The position numbers and the translations under genes were made by a program. A stretch of 64,000 nucleotides of DNA from TA-21 sp035620895. Its GTDB lineage: Archaea > Thermoproteota > Nitrososphaeria > Nitrososphaerales > Nitrososphaeraceae. The notes beneath the pieces were generated by a model. The model was not told the origin of the DNA. It worked only from the letters and a program-made list of their open reading frames with translations, and made no database searches. The stretch lies in the NCBI GenBank assembly GCA_035620895.1, contig DASPFY010000011.1, positions 28,811 to 92,810 of the forward strand, given 5' to 3'. Shown piece after piece: positions 17,619 through 27,069 of the stretch (positions are counted from its first letter, which is position 1; each line of letters opens with the position of its first letter).

Positions 17619-17894
17619 ATGAATGAAGCACATACAGCAGATCATAATGCCACTCATGATGATTCGGAAGAATCTGAGACTATCAAAATCGTGAATCTAA
17701 ATGAAATATTTGCTTCACAAATGATTAAGAAAGGGTTGACTGTTGAGGCAGTCCCAATAGGTACGCTAAACTTGGAGCGTGAGGAGTATTATAATAATGA
17801 TATCAGCTCAAATCCGAGGTTTATTACCAATCGTGGTTGTATCAAGATAAAAGACAAGGAAATATGCATGATTCAGATTATCCAAAGATTCTAA
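17619..17894 (+). CDS. Hypothetical protein (acidic/His-rich N-terminus)
   Basis: The 91-aa soluble protein has an acidic, histidine-rich first 22 residues (HTADHNATHDD, then EESET) and a small beta-rich core ending IKDKEICMIQIIQRF. It is not recognised. It has a plausible TATA element (TTTATTTAT about 25-30 nt upstream) and is transcribed divergently from the double SDR. Confidence 0.6.
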   Translation: MNEAHTADHNATHDDSEESETIKIVNLNEIFASQMIKKGLTVEAVPIGTLNLEREEYYNNDISSNPRFITNRGCIKIKDKEICMIQIIQRF

Positions 17895-18032
17895 CTAACT
17901 AACTATGGCTGGACACATTGAATTTTATCAGTAGGTTTTGTCAAGAGATAAAATCTAAATTAACGTCTTGCTATCAGTCAATTCTTTCATATCATATCAA
18001 ACTACAGAAGTCATGTCATCTTAGGGTAAGAG

Positions 18033-18584
18033 TTAAGCTCTCCACCAATCGAAGCCAAGGAAGTAAACTCTTCGAGGTTTCATCGATGTGATTGCCAAAA
18101 TAAATTGCTTTTTTACCGTAGTTGCCAACCTTCCCGCTAATACTATTCCAGTAGCCGTAATGTCTTGTTGATTATCTACAACCTGCACCAGAAATGGCGC
18201 ATGGTCAATGCCTGGACCGTGCTCATAAACAGCGAAATCACAACCAAACTTGATGCCTGGAGAAACAATATATCCAACGTCTCTTAATTTTTTGAATACC
18301 AAATATTTTATGTCAAAATCGACGTATTGTTTTCTACAAATCTCTTTCATTTCCTTTAAAATAATCCGTTCTCCCTCGACATTATTTACCGTAAGTAATT
18401 TTGCTTCCACTAAATAACATCCTTCAATGAGATCTAGGATAAGAGGGGTTTCAAAATCGATTCCCTTTGGTTTATAGATACCGAGCGGTTTCCCATAGTA
18501 GCCTAGAGAAAATATTGACCGTGAATCATCAATGTCCCATATGATTATTCTGCTCTCTACTAGGGTACCTGAAAAAGAACCCAT
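18033..18584 (-). CDS. endA: tRNA-splicing endonuclease (EndA family)
   Basis: This enzyme cuts tRNA introns at bulge-helix-bulge sites. The catalytic C-terminal fold is clear: YLVFKKLRDVGYIVSPGIKFG, the Tyr in FAVYEHGPG, the His in DHAPFLVQVV and the Lys in TTVKKQFILAI. I chose ATG at 18584 (183 aa). It overlaps the upstream stop as TAATG, so it is translationally coupled to the DUF47 gene. The open frame extends 16 codons further, but those are not family-like. Its substrates include the intron-bearing tRNA-Trp and tRNA-Cys found in this window. Confidence 0.92.
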   Translation of the reverse strand: MGSFSGTLVESRIIIWDIDDSRSIFSLGYYGKPLGIYKPKGIDFETPLILDLIEGCYLVEAKLLTVNNVEGERIILKEMKEICRKQYVDFDIKYLVFKKLRDVGYIVSPGIKFGCDFAVYEHGPGIDHAPFLVQVVDNQQDITATGIVLAGRLATTVKKQFILAITSMKPRRVYFLGFDWWRA

Positions 18585-19237
18585 TACATACTCAGAGCAA
18601 GTATTGTGAGAGAGTCTGACGCAGCCTGGCATTTATCTGCCATTCCCTCTATCCCTTCTACTGCGTCCTTTACAAGAAGAAGATCTTTTGTATTTGGAAT
18701 TTCATTCAAAGCTTTGATCACTACTTTTCTGTAGGAATTATCAACCTTTCTTTCAATATTTTGTACTTCTTGTGCAATCTCGATGGTGCTTGAAGGATTA
18801 ATGCTTAGGGCTCGGGCCATTTCATTTAGCTTAAAAATCGCTTCTACCACCATGTTAATGAGTTCACTGATATCCTCATCAAATTTGCCTTTTTTTAGCG
18901 TTGTAATTTTGATATTCGAGAGTCTAAAGGCTATACCAGTGATATATCCTGCTATATCATCAATAATATAGGCGGTTCTAAGAACATCCTCTCTATACAC
19001 CATAAGACTTCCTGTATCCGAAATTTCCCTGGTCATCTTTCTTCTGAGGTTTTCTACTTCTTCTCCTGCATTTTTCATCCTAACTACGGATAATTCAGTC
19101 TCCTTATTGGTGCCCTTAATTAGAGAATCAGTTAACGATGACAAATCTCTTGCTGCGTTTAAAATATGGGTAATTTCATCGTGCAAAACGGCCAAGGCCT
19201 TTCTTTTAGCCTGTACTTCTAACTCTCCGTTATACAT
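18584..19237 (-). CDS. DUF47 / PhoU-like helical protein
   Basis: The 217-aa all-helical protein has the PhoU/DUF47 pattern of two three-helix bundles, with conserved segments YIIDDIAGYITGIAFRL and LVKDAVEGIEGMADKCQAASD near the C-terminus. Such proteins often accompany Pit-type phosphate transporters, but none is adjacent here. Its stop overlaps the start of the tRNA endonuclease (TAATG), giving a two-gene unit that links an unlikely pair. Confidence 0.85.
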   Translation of the reverse strand: MYNGELEVQAKRKALAVLHDEITHILNAARDLSSLTDSLIKGTNKETELSVVRMKNAGEEVENLRRKMTREISDTGSLMVYREDVLRTAYIIDDIAGYITGIAFRLSNIKITTLKKGKFDEDISELINMVVEAIFKLNEMARALSINPSSTIEIAQEVQNIERKVDNSYRKVVIKALNEIPNTKDLLLVKDAVEGIEGMADKCQAASDSLTILALSM

Positions 19238-19374
19238 ATACAGATCAAGAACGTTCAGACATTTTTAATCCTTTTCAAATTGTATTGCCACACATATTAG
19301 AAAAATTGTGAAAGGTAATTCACAGTGTACAGGTATATGGGAGGTCTTCGATAGCCAAGAGTATTTTTGAGATA

Positions 19375-19587
19375 CTAACTTGTCCTATTTGCCCATGTAA
19401 CTACAGTGAAGGTGCTTATAGCTGACCCAATCATCCCTGCTATTAATGCGCCTATTACGGCCTGATTCACAAATTTTGGCATTGACGTAGCAAACCATTC
19501 TGCAATTCCTGGGAGCAAAAGATACCCAGCAAAACCAATTCCAAAGCCTATTAACCAGAATATGAAAACTGCAAATCCTCTAGACAA
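19375..19587 (-). CDS. Small two-helix membrane protein
   Basis: The 70-aa protein starts at TTG (19587) and has two hydrophobic helices (about 5-27 and 41-63) around a short loop. The rest is glycine-rich. Its function is not recognised. Small two-helix proteins of this kind are common in Thaumarchaeota. Confidence 0.6.
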   Translation of the reverse strand: MSRGFAVFIFWLIGFGIGFAGYLLLPGIAEWFATSMPKFVNQAVIGALIAGMIGSAISTFTVVTWANRTS

Positions 19588-19796
19588 TTCTTTTCATCTC
19601 CATGCAGTTGTTTCTGTTAATTTCTTGAGCCTTTGGTCATTCATGGGCAATTTCTGCAAAAAACGTATTAAATTGCGAATGTCAAAAAATGTACATTTGA
19701 CGCATCACTGATTTAATACAAATTATTATTATTTCCTAAACATGAGAACATAATGAAATCTACAAAATCAAAAAGTCTTAATTTAGGATAATTCAA

Positions 19797-19806
19797 ACTT
19801 ATTTAA
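19797..19806 (+). promoter_or_regulatory. TATA box of homoserine dehydrogenase gene
   Basis: ACTTATTTAA sits 26-35 nt before the TTG at 19832 and supports that start with no leader. Confidence 0.45.
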
Positions 19807-19831
19807 CCGGATATTTTAGATACTAAAGTAA

Positions 19832-20842
19832 TTGAAATTGATATTGTTAGGTTTTGGAGTGGTTGCCCAGAGCTTTGTCAAATTATTGGTATCACATTCG
19901 ACGGATCTCTATAATGTATATGGCATAAAACCCAAAGTAGTTGCGTGTGCAGATACTGGCGGAATTGTAACTTGCGATCAAGGCCTAAATCTGGACAGAC
20001 TGCTAAATGTCAAAAAGAAAAAGAAATCTGTTGCCCAGTATGAACCACGTGGAAGTACCTCAGAAATAGTTGATGTAATTGAAAGCACGGACGCAGAGAT
20101 TGTTATCGAACTAACTCCAACCAATATTACTGATGGACAACCGGGAAAAAATCATATTATTACAGCGATGAAATCTGGTAAGAACGTAATTACAGTAAAC
20201 AAGGGTCCTCTTGCCTTGGAATTTCCCTCTTTGATAGAGCTTGCCGAATACAATAGAATTGCTTTCAAGTTTAGTGGAACGGTCGGAGGGGGAACTCCAA
20301 TTTTAGAATTTGCTAAAAGATGCTTGAAAGGCGACAGAATCATATCATTTGAGGGAATCCTTAACGGTACAACAAATTATATCCTGAGCAAAATGTACGA
20401 AGGGTTAAATTTCTCACAGGCCCTCCGAGACGCTTCGGAAAAGGGATATGCTGAAAAAGATCCCACACTTGATATTGATGGATATGATGCAGTGGCAAAA
20501 TTGGTAATTGCATCAAATTTTGTAATGAATTTGAAATCTACGATAAACGATGTTAAAAGAACGGGTATTAGGGATGTACAAGCCTCCCAAGTTGTCAATC
20601 AACGAAAAAAGGGAAATGCAATAAAGCTGATTGCAGGTTGTGATGGAAAAAAATTAATCGTTGAACCAAAACCAGTTTCTACGAAGGATCCTATCTGTGT
20701 GGACGGTATTCTTAATGCTATTACATTTACATGTCAGCATTCCGGTCAACAAACAATTATAGGAAAAGGAGCGGGAGGCATGGAAACTGCAAGTGCAATT
20801 TTGAGGGATTTAATAGATATCAGGAGCATAATAAGATCATAA
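19832..20842 (+). CDS. hom: Homoserine dehydrogenase
   Basis: The enzyme reduces aspartate semialdehyde to homoserine, the branch point to threonine and methionine. The 336-aa protein has a GFGVVAQSF dinucleotide loop (residues 7-15), NKGPLALEF, GTVGGGTPI and the substrate-region signature LNGTTNYILSKM. There is no C-terminal ACT domain, so this is the short, non-fused form. The start is TTG at 19832, matched by a TATA box. Confidence 0.92.
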   Translation: MKLILLGFGVVAQSFVKLLVSHSTDLYNVYGIKPKVVACADTGGIVTCDQGLNLDRLLNVKKKKKSVAQYEPRGSTSEIVDVIESTDAEIVIELTPTNITDGQPGKNHIITAMKSGKNVITVNKGPLALEFPSLIELAEYNRIAFKFSGTVGGGTPILEFAKRCLKGDRIISFEGILNGTTNYILSKMYEGLNFSQALRDASEKGYAEKDPTLDIDGYDAVAKLVIASNFVMNLKSTINDVKRTGIRDVQASQVVNQRKKGNAIKLIAGCDGKKLIVEPKPVSTKDPICVDGILNAITFTCQHSGQQTIIGKGAGGMETASAILRDLIDIRSIIRS

Positions 20843-21104
20843 ATTTGAACCACTTTTCTATGATCTTGATTAATTTTGCATCATGATCCTATATTTCAGT
20901 AATTAAGTGGTTATTCCATAAATATTTTGATAAAATCTAATTCAACCCCGTTACTACTAACAGGTCAACAAATTCTACAGATTAGAAATTCTTGTTATTA
21001 TTTGTGAAATATCATCTTCAAAGTAATGTACAACGTATAGAAAACTAGTCAACTCAACGCTTTTATTGGCAGATAGTATAACAGAAAAACTCGCTTAAAT
21101 TCAT

Positions 21105-21299
21105 CTACATGGTTTGTAACTTATCCAAAACTGAATCAATCATAAGAAGATCATCTGCCAAAAATCTTCTTTTTTGTAATAGCCTAGATTTCAAAACTTT
21201 TCTATAGGTTGGAGTGTATTTCTTATACAGTATCTCTACATTCCACTCACTAAGGTCTCTGATAAATTCTCTCTCCTTCACACGCAAACAGGATGGCAT
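21105..21299 (-). CDS. Small hypothetical protein
   Basis: The 64-aa protein is basic and predicted to be mostly helical (WNVEILYKKYTPTYRKVLKSR). It is not recognised. It stands alone between two plus-strand genes, which favours a real but unassigned gene. A chance frame is possible. Confidence 0.4.
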   Translation of the reverse strand: MPSCLRVKEREFIRDLSEWNVEILYKKYTPTYRKVLKSRLLQKRRFLADDLLMIDSVLDKLQTM

Positions 21300-21459
21300 T
21301 GTTTATTCGATGAATTAGTATCAAATGCCTTATTACAGTTATCCGACCATATTCCTCCGTTATATTACAGTATTGTAGAAAGTAAGTAAAGAATTGTCCA
21401 TTTTAAAGCCTTGGATATACATGATTTCTAGAAATTGAATAAAAATTAAATTATGTAAC

Positions 21460-22821
21460 ATGCCTTTATCAGTAATATTGACTCAGGTTGTCACAAGTGA
21501 TGTAAAGAAATTACGATTAGAGTTTCTGAATGTGAGAAATACTACATCAGATCTCTTTGAACCAATTCCAGTGGAAGATGCAGTTATGCAGTCTGATCCA
21601 TTTGGCAGTACTCCAAATTGGCATATAGCCCATGTAACCTGGTTTTTTCAGAAAGTCCTTGAAAAATACAGGCAGGATATTGCTGCTAATTCTATAAATA
21701 CAGACTATCTCAACTCATATTATCAACGTTATCGCAAGATCTTGCCTAAATCCGATAGAGGAAAATTTCCCAGACCTAAGGTTTCCGACACACTGAAATA
21801 CCGTGCCTTAATCGAAGAGATGTTTCTAAAATTCCTGAACGATATAGAAGAGAATAACTCCTTGACACGTTCCTTATCATATGACATTGAACTAGCAAAT
21901 CAGCATGAAATGCAACACCAAGAGCTTTTAGTGTACGATCTTCAACATTATTTTCAAAGATTCGAGGATCCGCTCGATAACTATGAACCAAAAATAGTGA
22001 AAAGTACCAATTTGGATGAAATTCATGATATCGAGCAGGGAATGGTTAGGATACTCGGAGGATTATACGAACTTGGATTTTCTGGAAATGACTTTTGTTA
22101 TGACAATGAAATTCCACAACATAAAACGTATCTGAATCCATATGAAATTGACAAATATCCTGTGACAAATAAAGAATTTCTTGAATTTATAGAATCAGGA
22201 GGATATCAAGATTATAAATTCTGGTTATCTGATGGATGGGATCTTGTGAAAGAAAAGCAATGGGATGCGCCACTATATTGGAAAAAAATTGATGGAGATT
22301 GGTATAAAAAGGACTTCAGAGGTTTAAATAAAATTTCACCAAATGAGCCAGTTACGAATGTGAGTTATTACGAAGCTGACGCATATTCAAAATGGATAGG
22401 AAAGAGGTTACCAACTGAGGCAGAATGGGAAAAAGCAGCCAGCTGGAATGAAGATTTGAAAAAAAAGACATTGTATCCATGGGGAGATGGGTTACCTTCC
22501 GACCTTAATTCAAATTTGTTAGAATCATGGAAATGGGCGCCGTCTCCAATTGGGTCATACCCACAAGGAAAAAGTCATTATGGCTGTCATCAAATGCTGG
22601 GCGATATATGGGAATGGACTGCCTCTGAATATGTCCTGTATCCTGGGTTTAGATCCAAGTTTTCAGAATATACTGACAAGTGGGCAATTAATCAGAAGGT
22701 ATTGCGCGGAGGATCATATGCTACTCCAAGGTCGCAAATTCGAAACACATATAGAAATTATTTCAAACCACACGAAAGAATTCCATTTTCAGGATTTCGT
22801 TGCGTTAGAGACCTTCTTTAA
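21460..22821 (+). CDS. egtB: Ergothioneine biosynthesis protein EgtB (sulfoxide synthase)
   Basis: EgtB is the non-haem iron enzyme that joins hercynine to a thiol (gamma-Glu-Cys or Cys) with oxygen. The 453-aa protein has the DinB-like N-terminal domain with the WHIAHVTWFF motif (54-63) and the iron motif HEMQHQE (149-155). The formylglycine-generating-enzyme-like domain follows (about 185-453), with RLPTEAEWEKAA, GDIWEWTAS, RGGSY and GFRCVRD. The last 33 nt overlap the end of egtD on the opposite strand, so the pair is convergent. The thiol used cannot be read from sequence. Confidence 0.92.
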   Translation: MPLSVILTQVVTSDVKKLRLEFLNVRNTTSDLFEPIPVEDAVMQSDPFGSTPNWHIAHVTWFFQKVLEKYRQDIAANSINTDYLNSYYQRYRKILPKSDRGKFPRPKVSDTLKYRALIEEMFLKFLNDIEENNSLTRSLSYDIELANQHEMQHQELLVYDLQHYFQRFEDPLDNYEPKIVKSTNLDEIHDIEQGMVRILGGLYELGFSGNDFCYDNEIPQHKTYLNPYEIDKYPVTNKEFLEFIESGGYQDYKFWLSDGWDLVKEKQWDAPLYWKKIDGDWYKKDFRGLNKISPNEPVTNVSYYEADAYSKWIGKRLPTEAEWEKAASWNEDLKKKTLYPWGDGLPSDLNSNLLESWKWAPSPIGSYPQGKSHYGCHQMLGDIWEWTASEYVLYPGFRSKFSEYTDKWAINQKVLRGGSYATPRSQIRNTYRNYFKPHERIPFSGFRCVRDLL

Positions 22822-23796
22822 CAATATTAGAGCGAACTGTTTGTTTGGATCGGTAAAATTCCGAATCACTTGAAGACCCGCCTTTTTTACTAGACTGTTA
22901 AATCTGCGTAATGAATATTTGTAAGAATTTTCTGTATGAATGGTTTCGCCCTTCTTAAAGTAGAAAATTTTTCCAATTGCTCCAATTCTTACCTGTTGGT
23001 CCAATCTTGATTCTAAATGCATCTCGATTCTGTGTCTGCGGGGATTGTAGAATGACTTGTGTTCAAATTTTGATATGTTAAACTCTCCGTCAAGTTCTCT
23101 GTTAATTCTGGCTAAGACGTTGAAATTGAATTTTGCTGTTATACCGTTCTTATCATTATACGCCCTGTCCAAAATTGATTTATCCTTTTCCAAATCGATT
23201 CCAATCAATAGTAAATCCTCTTCTCGAACATATCTCGCTATAGAGTGCAAAAAACCCATTGCATCTTTGGGTTCGAAATTTCCAATACTTGATCCCAAAA
23301 AAATTATGAATTTCTTGTTTGGAATCTTTTTTTTGAGTTTGATAAATTCATTTATCTTGACAAGTCCTGAAAGATAGTCTGAACAAACGCCATAAATTTG
23401 TAAATTTACATATTCTCTAAACAAATCTCTGATTGATTTTTTCAGCATTTTTAATGAGACATCTATGGGAAAATAGGAAACAAGCTTCAACTTTGCAAGA
23501 AATGGTCCTAATAAAATTCTAGTTTTCAAGGAATTCCCATTTCCCAATTCAATAACACTTATTTCCTGTCCTCCAATTATCTTCAAAATTTCATCCACAG
23601 AATTTTTCAATATTTGCGATTCAATTCGATTAAGATAATATTCAGGTTGCACGCATATTTCTTCAAATAACTTGGATCCCCTTTTATCATAAAAAAATTT
23701 AGGAGAAATATGCTTTTGTTTATCATTCAATCCTCTGGAAACTTCTTTTCCAAATTCATTATTTATGATGAACCTTTCATTGTTGTGTATCAGCAA
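22789..23796 (-). CDS. egtD: L-histidine N-alpha-methyltransferase EgtD
   Basis: EgtD trimethylates histidine to hercynine with SAM, the first step to ergothioneine. The 335-aa protein shows the family path: FFYDKRGSKLFEEIC, PEYYLNRIE, the SAM loop ELGNGNSLKTRILL, FPIDVS, and FLGSSIGNFEP. The start is TTG at 23796. A perfect anti-16S match AGGAGGT lies 14 nt upstream of it, rather far for a working Shine-Dalgarno. It is the last gene of the same-strand run that contains the ebo-like genes, with a gap of 66 nt, and it converges on egtB. Confidence 0.92.
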   Translation of the reverse strand: MLIHNNERFIINNEFGKEVSRGLNDKQKHISPKFFYDKRGSKLFEEICVQPEYYLNRIESQILKNSVDEILKIIGGQEISVIELGNGNSLKTRILLGPFLAKLKLVSYFPIDVSLKMLKKSIRDLFREYVNLQIYGVCSDYLSGLVKINEFIKLKKKIPNKKFIIFLGSSIGNFEPKDAMGFLHSIARYVREEDLLLIGIDLEKDKSILDRAYNDKNGITAKFNFNVLARINRELDGEFNISKFEHKSFYNPRRHRIEMHLESRLDQQVRIGAIGKIFYFKKGETIHTENSYKYSLRRFNSLVKKAGLQVIRNFTDPNKQFALILLKKVSNATKS

Positions 23797-23810
23797 TCCT
23801 ATTGAAAATT

Positions 23811-23817
23811 ACCTCCT
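23811..23817 (-). promoter_or_regulatory. Shine-Dalgarno-like element upstream of egtD
   Basis: The minus strand reads AGGAGGT here, a perfect match to the 16S 3' end. It lies 14 nt from the TTG start. Most genes in the window have no such element, so egtD may be translated as an internal cistron of the preceding run. Confidence 0.35.
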
Positions 23818-23862
23818 GAAAATATATGTATCAAATTATTTGCGTTCATATAATTCAATTTC

Positions 23863-24702
23863 TCACTTAGATAGATTTTTTAAATACTGCAGTCCTAGTT
23901 TTAAATCATCTTGATAATCTGTATTCTCAACCGAAGGCTCAAAGGTAAGAAATTTTGAATATCTTATTCTCTTGAGAGCTCCTATCACATTCTTAAAATC
24001 TATATGGGCAAAACCAGGCATTTTCCTATTGTTATCTGATACATGAACATGTTTTAACATTGGGTTGGAATTTACGATTGCATCGTGAATTGAGTCTTCT
24101 TCTATGTTCATATGGAAAGTATCTAACATAATTCCTACATTTTCACGGTCAACGAGTTTGACGATATATTTTGCATCTTCAGAATTGGTGCAAATAGGAG
24201 TGCTGTAGCGATTCAATGGTTCAATGAGGAGGTCAATATCGTAATTACTGGCATATTTTGCTAGTTCACGCAATGACTCTATCCGGGAAGAAATTAATTT
24301 TCTTTTCTCTTCTCGTAATAAAGACTTGTGATTACTATCTGAAATTAGTGGCTCTTCACTAAACAAACAAAGATTAAATGTCTTACCACCCAGCTTCTGG
24401 CAAAGAGTAACGCATTTTTTTACATAGTTCTGAGCAGCTTTCAATGAATTATTATTAGTAGTAACCAAGTTACGGAATCTAGACTCACTGCTACTTAATC
24501 CCCACATGCCAGTGATGCCAGATACACCAATTGAAAAGGAATCAAGTTGATGTGATAAACTTTTCACATCAATTAGGTCGGGTTCACCATAAACCTCCAC
24601 GATGTCAAATCCTTGATTTTTCAACTTTTCAAGAGTTTCTTGTATTGGTTCCAAATTTTTAAAAGATGATAAAGTAATTGAGTACTTCCAGGAAATGTCC
24701 AT
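23863..24702 (-). CDS. Sugar phosphate isomerase/epimerase-like TIM barrel (EboE-like position)
   Basis: The protein of about 279 aa belongs to the xylose-isomerase-like TIM-barrel family. Metal-site segments are visible: LIEPLNRY (Glu), GIMLDTFHMNIEE (Asp/His), HVHVSDNNR (His/Asp) and FLTFEPSVEN (Glu). I chose the ATG at 24702 (MDISWKYS), 10 nt after the stop of the upstream phosphodiesterase gene. The open frame could extend 13 codons into that gene. In bacterial ebo clusters an isomerase of this superfamily (EboE) accompanies EboB, EboC and EboF. It is shorter than typical EboE. Confidence 0.85.
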   Translation of the reverse strand: MDISWKYSITLSSFKNLEPIQETLEKLKNQGFDIVEVYGEPDLIDVKSLSHQLDSFSIGVSGITGMWGLSSSESRFRNLVTTNNNSLKAAQNYVKKCVTLCQKLGGKTFNLCLFSEEPLISDSNHKSLLREEKRKLISSRIESLRELAKYASNYDIDLLIEPLNRYSTPICTNSEDAKYIVKLVDRENVGIMLDTFHMNIEEDSIHDAIVNSNPMLKHVHVSDNNRKMPGFAHIDFKNVIGALKRIRYSKFLTFEPSVENTDYQDDLKLGLQYLKNLSK

Positions 24703-24712
24703 TATTACTTCA

Positions 24713-26038
24713 TTACAATAAATTTTTAAGATATTGCCCAACAGTAACGATACTCAAATTCTCATCATCTTTTGTTCCTGAAATATTCTTTATATTCGAC
24801 ACATAAACTGGATTAGGCGATTTTCCTTGTGACGGTAATCTGCCATGGGAACCTCTAACTAATTTACCATCCAGTGGGATAGATTTTGTATTGGGATCAA
24901 AGAATAGTTCCACAGGATCATAACCGGGTTTTCTATGAATATCCACCTTTTTGGCAAAACTTGGAGCCTTAACTGGATCAAACCACCAATAATAACTAAA
25001 CCATTTATCTTTATTTGAAACTGCAATTATATCCCCGCTTCTTGGATGATTAATTCTCATTTGTTGCTTCAGATTATTATCGAGTATCATGTCAACACCT
25101 TTTATTCCTTCTAAAATTTTTCTTACCTGATTTATATGATTTTCTTTAACATAAATGTGTGCTATCTGGTGGTCCACCATTGCAAAGGCTTTGCTGTATT
25201 CAAGGTCCATATATTCAACCTGTTCAATTTCTCTCACAGCAACCAGATCATTTTCTCTAAAGATGGCATTTAATGAAATGTCAGAATTAACTTCTGTGAA
25301 TCCATATTCTGAGAATATGATAAATTGTGTGTCCTCTAGTATGCCAATGTCAGACGCTTTCTGAATTAGTCGACCAACCAAATCATCAACGAACTTTAGG
25401 TCATCTTCTAAATCTTTATACGATGTTCCATTTTTTTGGAAAGAATAATCCAAATGGGGAATATATGTAAGTAATAAACCAGGCTTTTCATTTTCTAACA
25501 CAAATTCTGTTGCCTTCTCTATCCATTCGCTGGATTTTTTAGAGACAAGGGGACCCCAATACCAGGTCAAATCAAATTTTCCTATGTTTTCAATTAATTT
25601 TTCATAGAAGCCTGGCGGTTTGCTATAGCACCACATTATCATTCTATCATCCATATGAAGTGGGCGCGGAGTTAGAACTACGTCTGCATTTGAATACATT
25701 GTATTTTGCCAGAACAGGACGGCCGTTTTTGAGCCACTACCGCGCATTTTGATGGTATCCCAAACTCTATCTGCTTGGACCAAATTACTTGATTGTTCCC
25801 AAAAAGAAACGATGTAATGTTGCCTATCATACAATCCATTAGAAATGATTCCATGTACCTCAGGATATGAACCTGAAAGTAAACTACTCTGGACAGTACA
25901 TGTTACTGCAGGAAATACTGTTTCTAAATCTCTTATTTCTCCAGTTTGCGAAATTTTAAAGATATTTGGAGTTATGTTTTCAGAAATATGCTTTCTCTCC
26001 AAACCTACAATATCGATAACTATTTTGTGCTTGACCAT
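24713..26038 (-). CDS. Alkaline-phosphatase-superfamily phosphodiesterase (EboF-like)
   Basis: The type I phosphodiesterase/nucleotide pyrophosphatase-like protein has a metal Asp in VIDIVGL, the nucleophile Thr region FPAVTCTVQSSLLSGSYP, YIPHLDYSFQKNGTS, a late FSEYGF metal segment and HGRLPSQG. I chose ATG 26038 (MVKHKIVIDIVG, 441 aa). A TTG at 26089 overlaps the UbiA stop as TTGA and would add 17 residues. It sits in an ebo-like gene order. In that cluster the EboF phosphodiesterase acts with a UbiA protein on an unknown metabolite. Confidence 0.85.
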   Translation of the reverse strand: MVKHKIVIDIVGLERKHISENITPNIFKISQTGEIRDLETVFPAVTCTVQSSLLSGSYPEVHGIISNGLYDRQHYIVSFWEQSSNLVQADRVWDTIKMRGSGSKTAVLFWQNTMYSNADVVLTPRPLHMDDRMIMWCYSKPPGFYEKLIENIGKFDLTWYWGPLVSKKSSEWIEKATEFVLENEKPGLLLTYIPHLDYSFQKNGTSYKDLEDDLKFVDDLVGRLIQKASDIGILEDTQFIIFSEYGFTEVNSDISLNAIFRENDLVAVREIEQVEYMDLEYSKAFAMVDHQIAHIYVKENHINQVRKILEGIKGVDMILDNNLKQQMRINHPRSGDIIAVSNKDKWFSYYWWFDPVKAPSFAKKVDIHRKPGYDPVELFFDPNTKSIPLDGKLVRGSHGRLPSQGKSPNPVYVSNIKNISGTKDDENLSIVTVGQYLKNLL

Positions 26039-26085
26039 CAATGTATTGGGATTTACCAAGAATTTAATTCTAATTATTTTTTTTC

Positions 26086-26997
26086 TCAAGTCATGTACAT
26101 ATTTCTTGACAGTATGAGTAATGGAGCTATTAGCAGCAATACGGCAAGTCCAACCTCCAATCCAATTAACCCACTCAAATAGGTAGAGTCAAGGACAATA
26201 ATTGACATAATCATTTTTTGAATACATTGTTGTATTCCTATGGAATCTTTCTTTTGAATTCTGTAGACCGCTTTAACCATAATAAATAAAAATAGCCCCA
26301 ATATTATTAGAGATTCATATTTGAAAAATCCGATTAAGGCAAACAACATGATTGAGGAAATAATCCCCGCAATTATCACTGGGATCAAATATAGTTTAAT
26401 ATTTTCTGAAAACCCTTGAACCTCATATTTGCTTATGAATCCTATTAATGACACGTAAACAAATGTTATAGTGAGGACAAAGACCAGAATAACAAATTGA
26501 GGAAAACTATCAATAGCGTTAAGACTTGCACTTGTTCCCAGCATCACATTCATCACTCTAGTTGCAGCAATAGTGAACGGACCTGCCTGAGTATTCTTTA
26601 AATACTTATCATACCAAAAAATAAGGGCAATCAAAACCAGAGATATACCAAACGTTGGAACACTGACTAATAGCGACAAACTCAGAGCAATGACAGAAAA
26701 TATTGTAACAAGGACAATAGCTACTTTTCTTGATATTTTGCCCGATGCAAGGGGTCTGTATGGCCTTTCCTTCTTATCAATGTTATAATCAAAGAGATCG
26801 TTGAGCACAAGCCCTACACAATAAAGGAATATGGAGATAGTTACCAACAAGAGAACTTGCACAAATGATGTAAATGGTAGAGTCAGTGCTGAGGCAATTG
26901 CAAAGCCAACTAATATGTTCGAGGGGAGAGTAAATAGATTTGGGAGTCTGATTAGGAGCAAATAATCTTTGAAATTAGGATTTTTCATATTTTTCAT
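26086..26997 (-). CDS. UbiA-family prenyltransferase (EboC-like)
   Basis: The 303-aa integral membrane protein has about 8-9 helices and a clear first UbiA motif, N66-D67-x-x-D70-x-x-x-D74, followed by RPYRPLASGKIS (78-89). The second Asp-rich motif expected in classical UbiA enzymes is not obvious: the matching loop reads SKYEVQGF. Degenerate second motifs are a feature I associate with EboC-type members, and this should be aligned. It lies between a sugar isomerase and the EboF-like phosphodiesterase. Lipid (GGGP/DGGGP synthase) or quinone roles are alternatives, but the gene context favours EboC. Confidence 0.88.
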   Translation of the reverse strand: MKNMKNPNFKDYLLLIRLPNLFTLPSNILVGFAIASALTLPFTSFVQVLLLVTISIFLYCVGLVLNDLFDYNIDKKERPYRPLASGKISRKVAIVLVTIFSVIALSLSLLVSVPTFGISLVLIALIFWYDKYLKNTQAGPFTIAATRVMNVMLGTSASLNAIDSFPQFVILVFVLTITFVYVSLIGFISKYEVQGFSENIKLYLIPVIIAGIISSIMLFALIGFFKYESLIILGLFLFIMVKAVYRIQKKDSIGIQQCIQKMIMSIIVLDSTYLSGLIGLEVGLAVLLLIAPLLILSRNMYMT

Positions 26998-27069
26998 CTG
27001 GAATAAATGGGCTGAATTATTAATTGAAAGATTACTGATATATGCGATACTGGAAAAACCATTTCTTGA

